A DNA stretch of 9,104 nucleotides from the NCBI GenBank assembly GCA_945885485.1, contig CAMCYT010000093.1, positions 1 to 9,104 of the forward strand, given 5' to 3'. Positions 5,910-9,104 of the stretch are shown one piece after another. Every line of letters begins with the position of its first letter. Position 1 is the stretch's first letter. The DNA comes from Prosthecobacter debontii (GTDB taxonomy: Bacteria > Verrucomicrobiota > Verrucomicrobiia > Verrucomicrobiales > Akkermansiaceae). The position numbers and the translations under genes are program-made. The notes below the pieces were generated by a model, which searched no databases, was not told where the DNA came from, and worked only from the letters and a program-made list of their open reading frames with translations.

Positions 5910-8279
5910 TCAAGCCGTCGCGCCAATGGCTCCGGGAAGTGGGCCGTTGTCTTCGGGTTTTTCTTCCTGAGATTTCTTTGCTGCGGATTGTTTGGAAATT
6001 TCCTCGGGGACCGGAGGTGGTTTGGGCGCGGTGGGCGGGTTGCGCATTTCACCGTGATCGATAATGTCCTGCAAATGCGAGCCATCGAGGGTTTCATACT
6101 CAAGCAGAGCCAACGCTATTTTTTCAACCGTATCGCGATTTTCCGTGAGGATTCGTTCTGCTTCATTGAAGGCAGCATCGATGAATTTTTTGATTTCTGC
6201 GTCGATGACCATCGCAGTCTCCTCAGAGTAATTACGACCCTTATTCATATCACGAGCAAGGAAAACAGGACTGGAGCCCTCGCCGTATTCGACCATTCCG
6301 AGTTTATCCGACATACCCCATTCACAAACCATGTTTCTGGCGAGCGAGGTGGCCTGGCGGATATCGCCGGATGCGCCGTTGGAAATATCATCGGAATGGA
6401 AACCTTCTGCGATGCGGCCACCCATGGTGACGATCAAGTTCGCAAGTGCTTCTTTTTTCTGAGTGGAGTATTTATCGCCATCTGGAAGAAACATTGTCGC
6501 GCCCAAGAAAGGACCACGTGGGATGATGGTAACTTTGTGCAACGGATGCGTGTGCGGCAGAACCATGTTCAGGTAGGCATGACCTGCTTCGTGCCATGCG
6601 GTGCCGGTTTTTTCTTTTTCGGACATCGCAAGTGAACGGCGTTCACGTCCCCAACGGACTTTGTCGCGGGCCTCTTCCATTTCAGCGAGGGTAACGGCGC
6701 TAAGGCCTTTTCTAGCAGCTAACAGGGCTGCCTCGTTGACCAAGTTCGCGAGCTCTGCACCAGAGAAACCTGGAGTGCCTCGAGCAATCGTCCCAAGCTC
6801 AACACCAGCAGCGAGTTTGATTTTCTTCACATGCACGCGGAGGATTTCCTCGCGACCGTTGACATCTGGGAGAGAAACGGTGACTTGGCGATCGAAGCGA
6901 CCCGGGCGAAGCAACGCAGGATCTAACACATCCGGGCGGTTAGTCGCGGCGATGATGATGACGCCTTCCTGAGTATCGAAGCCGTCCATTTCAACGAGAA
7001 GTTGGTTAAGCGTTTGCTCGCGCTCATCGTGTCCGCCACCCATGCCGTGTCCACGGTGACGACCGACTGCATCGATCTCATCGATGAAAATCAAACAAGG
7101 CGCATGTTTTTTACCTTGTTCAAACATGTCGCGAACGCGTGATGCGCCGACGCCGACAAACATTTCCACGAAGTCGGAACCGGAGATGGAGAAGAACGGA
7201 ACATCGGCCTCACCTGCGATGGCGCGAGCCAACAAAGTTTTACCAGTTCCTGGAGAGCCTACCATCAGCACTCCTTTCGGAATCGATCCTCCGAGTCTTT
7301 GGAATTTTTTAGGATCACGCAGGAAATCGACGATTTCGAAAAGCTCTTCTTTGGCTTCTTGAATACCGGCGACGTCTTTGAATGTCACTTTGTTACGATC
7401 CATCGTCAGCAAGCGTGCTTTGGATTTACCGAACGACATCGCGCCTTTACCGGCGGATTTCATTTGTTGGCGGAACAAGAAGAAAAGTAGAAGGATGATC
7501 AGGAGAAACGGCAAAAAGGTGAAAAGCGCACGGGCAAGATAATCCGATTCGCGAACATACTGGGCCTTATCTTTAAGTAACTCACGCAACTCATCGCCAA
7601 GGATAGCGGACGAGACACTGACTTTGAATTGGGCTGCAGCAACAGGCTTTCCTTCCTTGTCGGTAGGTTTGATCATGTTGGTGACCACTGCACGTTTTCC
7701 TACAATGAACGCCGTGGAATTCTTATCCGTCGATGCGATGACTTGCAACGGAAGGATCGAGTCATCGGCTATCACTTCGCCTGAAGCGAGTGCCTTACGA
7801 AAATCAGCAAGAGAAAGTGTTACAGCGGATGTCCCTTGCGGAAGCGTGGGCTGATTCGCTTCCTGTTCCATTCGAATATTGTTTCCAAGAAGTGAACGAA
7901 TTTCATCGCCTTGGAGATCCAGATTTACAGCTACTTTGAAATAAGTGTTTTCTACTTTTTTATCATCATCCTTAGGCGGAATCATTGCCGGACGCACCCA
8001 ACCGGTAATCGTAGCGTCGTAAGCAGAATCACTGGTGACCACTTTTAGCGGGCGCTCAGGATCATCCAAGATGACCAAACCTTGATCGAGTTTTTTACGG
8101 AAATCCGAGTATTTAAGAGGAGCTGCCTTACCGCTCGGTTGAGAACCGTAAAGAGCAGCGCCAAGGATCACGGCAGCTAGACCAAATAGAGCAAGCCCAC
8201 GCCAGTTGAAGGCGCCCCCTTCATTCGGAGGGCGGTTGGCGTTATTTGGCGGAGGAGTATTATTTTCAGGATCAGACAT
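5910..8279 (-). CDS. ftsH: ATP-dependent zinc metalloprotease FtsH
   Basis: This complete 789-residue FtsH extracts and degrades misfolded or short-lived membrane and cytosolic proteins as a membrane-bound hexamer. It has a Pro/Asn-rich N-terminus (1-22), a first membrane segment (about 27-46), an extracytoplasmic region (47-250) and a second membrane segment (about 251-269). The AAA+ module shows Walker A GSPGTGKT (341-348), pore loop MFVGVG (373-378), Walker B LIFIDEID (396-403) and the second region of homology ATNRPD...RPGRFDRQ (445-465). The protease has zinc motif HEAGH (563-567), with E564 catalytic and D639 in GASGDI the likely third ligand. A Pro/Lys/Glu-rich tail (about 745-789) looks disordered. 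The extracytoplasmic part is about 200 residues, far longer than the roughly 70 of E. coli FtsH, and consists of two similar copies (see findings). Walker A has Ser where most FtsH have Pro. All catalytic residues are present. The ATG at 8279 has no Shine-Dalgarno sequence. Confidence 0.98.
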   Translation of the reverse strand: MSDPENNTPPPNNANRPPNEGGAFNWRGLALFGLAAVILGAALYGSQPSGKAAPLKYSDFRKKLDQGLVILDDPERPLKVVTSDSAYDATITGWVRPAMIPPKDDDKKVENTYFKVAVNLDLQGDEIRSLLGNNIRMEQEANQPTLPQGTSAVTLSLADFRKALASGEVIADDSILPLQVIASTDKNSTAFIVGKRAVVTNMIKPTDKEGKPVAAAQFKVSVSSAILGDELRELLKDKAQYVRESDYLARALFTFLPFLLIILLLFFLFRQQMKSAGKGAMSFGKSKARLLTMDRNKVTFKDVAGIQEAKEELFEIVDFLRDPKKFQRLGGSIPKGVLMVGSPGTGKTLLARAIAGEADVPFFSISGSDFVEMFVGVGASRVRDMFEQGKKHAPCLIFIDEIDAVGRHRGHGMGGGHDEREQTLNQLLVEMDGFDTQEGVIIIAATNRPDVLDPALLRPGRFDRQVTVSLPDVNGREEILRVHVKKIKLAAGVELGTIARGTPGFSGAELANLVNEAALLAARKGLSAVTLAEMEEARDKVRWGRERRSLAMSEKEKTGTAWHEAGHAYLNMVLPHTHPLHKVTIIPRGPFLGATMFLPDGDKYSTQKKEALANLIVTMGGRIAEGFHSDDISNGASGDIRQATSLARNMVCEWGMSDKLGMVEYGEGSSPVFLARDMNKGRNYSEETAMVIDAEIKKFIDAAFNEAERILTENRDTVEKIALALLEYETLDGSHLQDIIDHGEMRNPPTAPKPPPVPEEISKQSAAKKSQEEKPEDNGPLPGAIGATA
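7557..8111 (-). repeat. Tandem duplication of the FtsH extracytoplasmic domain (protein-level repeat)
   Basis: Residues 57-137 and 157-241 of FtsH are related copies. The opening blocks (57-81 and 157-181) share 13 of 25 residues without gaps, including the DFRK at 59-62 and 159-162, exactly 100 residues apart. The closing blocks (114-131 and 218-235) share 10 of 18, including FKV and GDExRxLL. Each copy has the shape of one FtsH_ext domain (PF06480). Identities were counted by eye. Confidence 0.8.
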
Positions 8280-8481
8280 GATGAGTATTTGCCGAGGGCT
8301 GAGCCATCTCGGTGAGGGAACTTAATCAACTTGAGCGAAATGTCTAGGCGAGGATTTTGGGTTATTTGAGATTGCCGGCTCAATCCCCAGGTAAAGTTCC
8401 TTTAAAGTCAGATACCCCCTCCAATCAATCTCCCTCCGCGCCATTGACTTTCCTCCCCATCCCTGCTTCAAAAGCCGCCCC
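8280..8481. promoter_or_regulatory. Divergent intergenic region between ftsH and thrS
   Basis: This 202-bp region must contain, or lie next to, the promoters of two divergent genes, but no strong -35/-10 pair is visible for either. A GATTG (8370-8374) / CAATC (8381-8385) inverted repeat flanks CCGGCT. It overlaps an alternative TTGAG (8366-8370) / CTCAA (8379-8383) pairing. From about 8414 to the thrS start the plus strand is very pyrimidine-rich. No T-box specifier structure or other known riboswitch was recognised, and neither start codon has a Shine-Dalgarno sequence. Confidence 0.45.
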
Positions 8482-9104
8482 ATGTCCGACCGTAAGACTT
8501 TAGAAGAACGCCACCAGATGACCGACCTTGAGCGCGTGCGCCACTCCGCTGCACACGTGATGGCCACCGCCATTCTCCGGATCTGGCCGGATGCGCAGTT
8601 CGCTTACGGCCCGCCGATTGAAAATGGTTTCTATTACGATTTTGAAATGCAGCACCGAATCACTCCGGATGACTTCGAGAAAATCGAGGCAGAGATGAAG
8701 AAGATCGCCAAGGAAAACCAAAAATTTGAATACAAGGCGATCTCCCGCGAAGAAGCCAAAGCCATGGCAGAATCCGGCCGGCTCGGCGGGCTCAGCGAAC
8801 GCCCAGGCAACGCCTCCCGTTTCAAACTCGATCTGATCGATAAGATTCCCGAGGGCGAACAAATCTCTTGTTTCCAAAACGGCGACTTCATCGATCTCTG
8901 CGCCGGCCCGCACGTCGGTTACACTTCGAAGTGCAAGAACGTGAAACTCATGTCGGTTTCCTCATCGTTCTACATGGGTGACGAATCCAAAGGCCAACTT
9001 CAGCGGCTTTACGGAACCGCCTTCGAAAACAAAGAAGAACTCGAAGAGCATCTCAACCGACTCGAAGAAGCCAAAAAACGCGATCACCGCCGTCTCGGTC
9101 GTGA
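8482..9104 (+). CDS. thrS: Threonine--tRNA ligase, N-terminal editing-domain part (3' end beyond window)
   Basis: The open frame from ATG 8482 runs off the right edge, giving about 207 residues. It encodes the editing domain of threonyl-tRNA synthetase, which removes serine mischarged onto tRNA-Thr. The HSAAH motif (H21, H25) and CAGPH (C140, H144) correspond to the HxxxH and CxxxH residues of the E. coli editing site. The stretch from RHSAAHVMATAI through FAYGPPIENGFYYDFE aligns well with the E. coli enzyme, and the end of the visible part (LEEAKKRDHRRLGR) enters the linker to the aminoacylation domain. Only about 18 residues precede the RHSAAH block, so the usual N-terminal TGS domain of about 60 residues is missing. 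The same frame upstream is open only to a TAA at 8392-8394 and has no ATG, GTG or TTG. Met13 (8518) is an alternative start. No Shine-Dalgarno sequence precedes either convincingly. Confidence 0.95.
   Translation, partial: MSDRKTLEERHQMTDLERVRHSAAHVMATAILRIWPDAQFAYGPPIENGFYYDFEMQHRITPDDFEKIEAEMKKIAKENQKFEYKAISREEAKAMAESGRLGGLSERPGNASRFKLDLIDKIPEGEQISCFQNGDFIDLCAGPHVGYTSKCKNVKLMSVSSSFYMGDESKGQLQRLYGTAFENKEELEEHLNRLEEAKKRDHRRLGR

Noticed and set aside
5904..6635. Plus-strand open frame of 243 codons antisense to ftsH
   Set aside because: It lies wholly opposite the well-supported FtsH coding sequence, has low-complexity Phe/Cys-rich content, and shows no recognisable domain. It is best explained as a by-product of the codon use of ftsH.
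8280..8481. T-box riboswitch or other leader control of thrS
   Set aside because: No T-box consensus sequence or terminator/antiterminator pair was recognised. The leader is short and pyrimidine-rich, and T-boxes are mainly found in Firmicutes and related groups.
8500..8913. Minus-strand open frame of 137 codons antisense to thrS
   Set aside because: It is opposite the conserved editing domain of ThrRS, and its sequence shows no independent domain.

Overview
The window most likely comes from a member of the Verrucomicrobiota, and Verrucomicrobiales is plausible. This is inferred from gene families, not from a marker gene. The left two thirds carry the families typical of the Planctomycetota-Verrucomicrobiota group: a large secreted cytochrome of the PSCyt1-DUF1549-DUF1553 architecture, a Tat-exported DUF1501 protein, and the start of a secreted propeller protein with DxNxDG calcium-type loops. 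Base composition looks moderate, about half G+C, and the gaps between genes are AT-richer.

Layout: everything from 1 to 8279 is read on the minus strand. In order of transcription these are ftsH (8279-5910), the DUF1549/DUF1553 cytochrome (5793-2908), an AbrB-type antitoxin and PIN toxin pair (2844-2165, coupled by a GTGA overlap), the DUF1501 protein (2098-617), and the N-terminal part of a secreted dehydrogenase-like protein (456-1, cut by the window edge). On the plus strand, thrS begins at 8482 and runs off the right edge. A 202-bp divergent intergenic region separates ftsH from thrS.

How the genes fit together: ftsH and thrS are housekeeping genes for membrane protein quality control and threonyl-tRNA synthesis. 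The cytochrome, the DUF1501 protein and the left-edge protein all carry export signals. Such genes are typically neighbours in these phyla and are suspected to act together on extracellular or periplasmic substrates, but their biochemistry is unproven. The vapBC-like pair sits between two genes that are usually adjacent, so it looks like an insertion into that module.

The most notable points are: (i) an internal tandem duplication of the extracytoplasmic domain of FtsH; (ii) a threonyl-tRNA synthetase that begins directly at the editing domain, without the usual N-terminal TGS domain; (iii) the toxin-antitoxin cassette inside the cytochrome/DUF1501 module; and (iv) the lack of a recognisable Shine-Dalgarno sequence before nearly every gene. 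I found no CRISPR array, RNA gene, insertion sequence or clear new multi-gene defence system.
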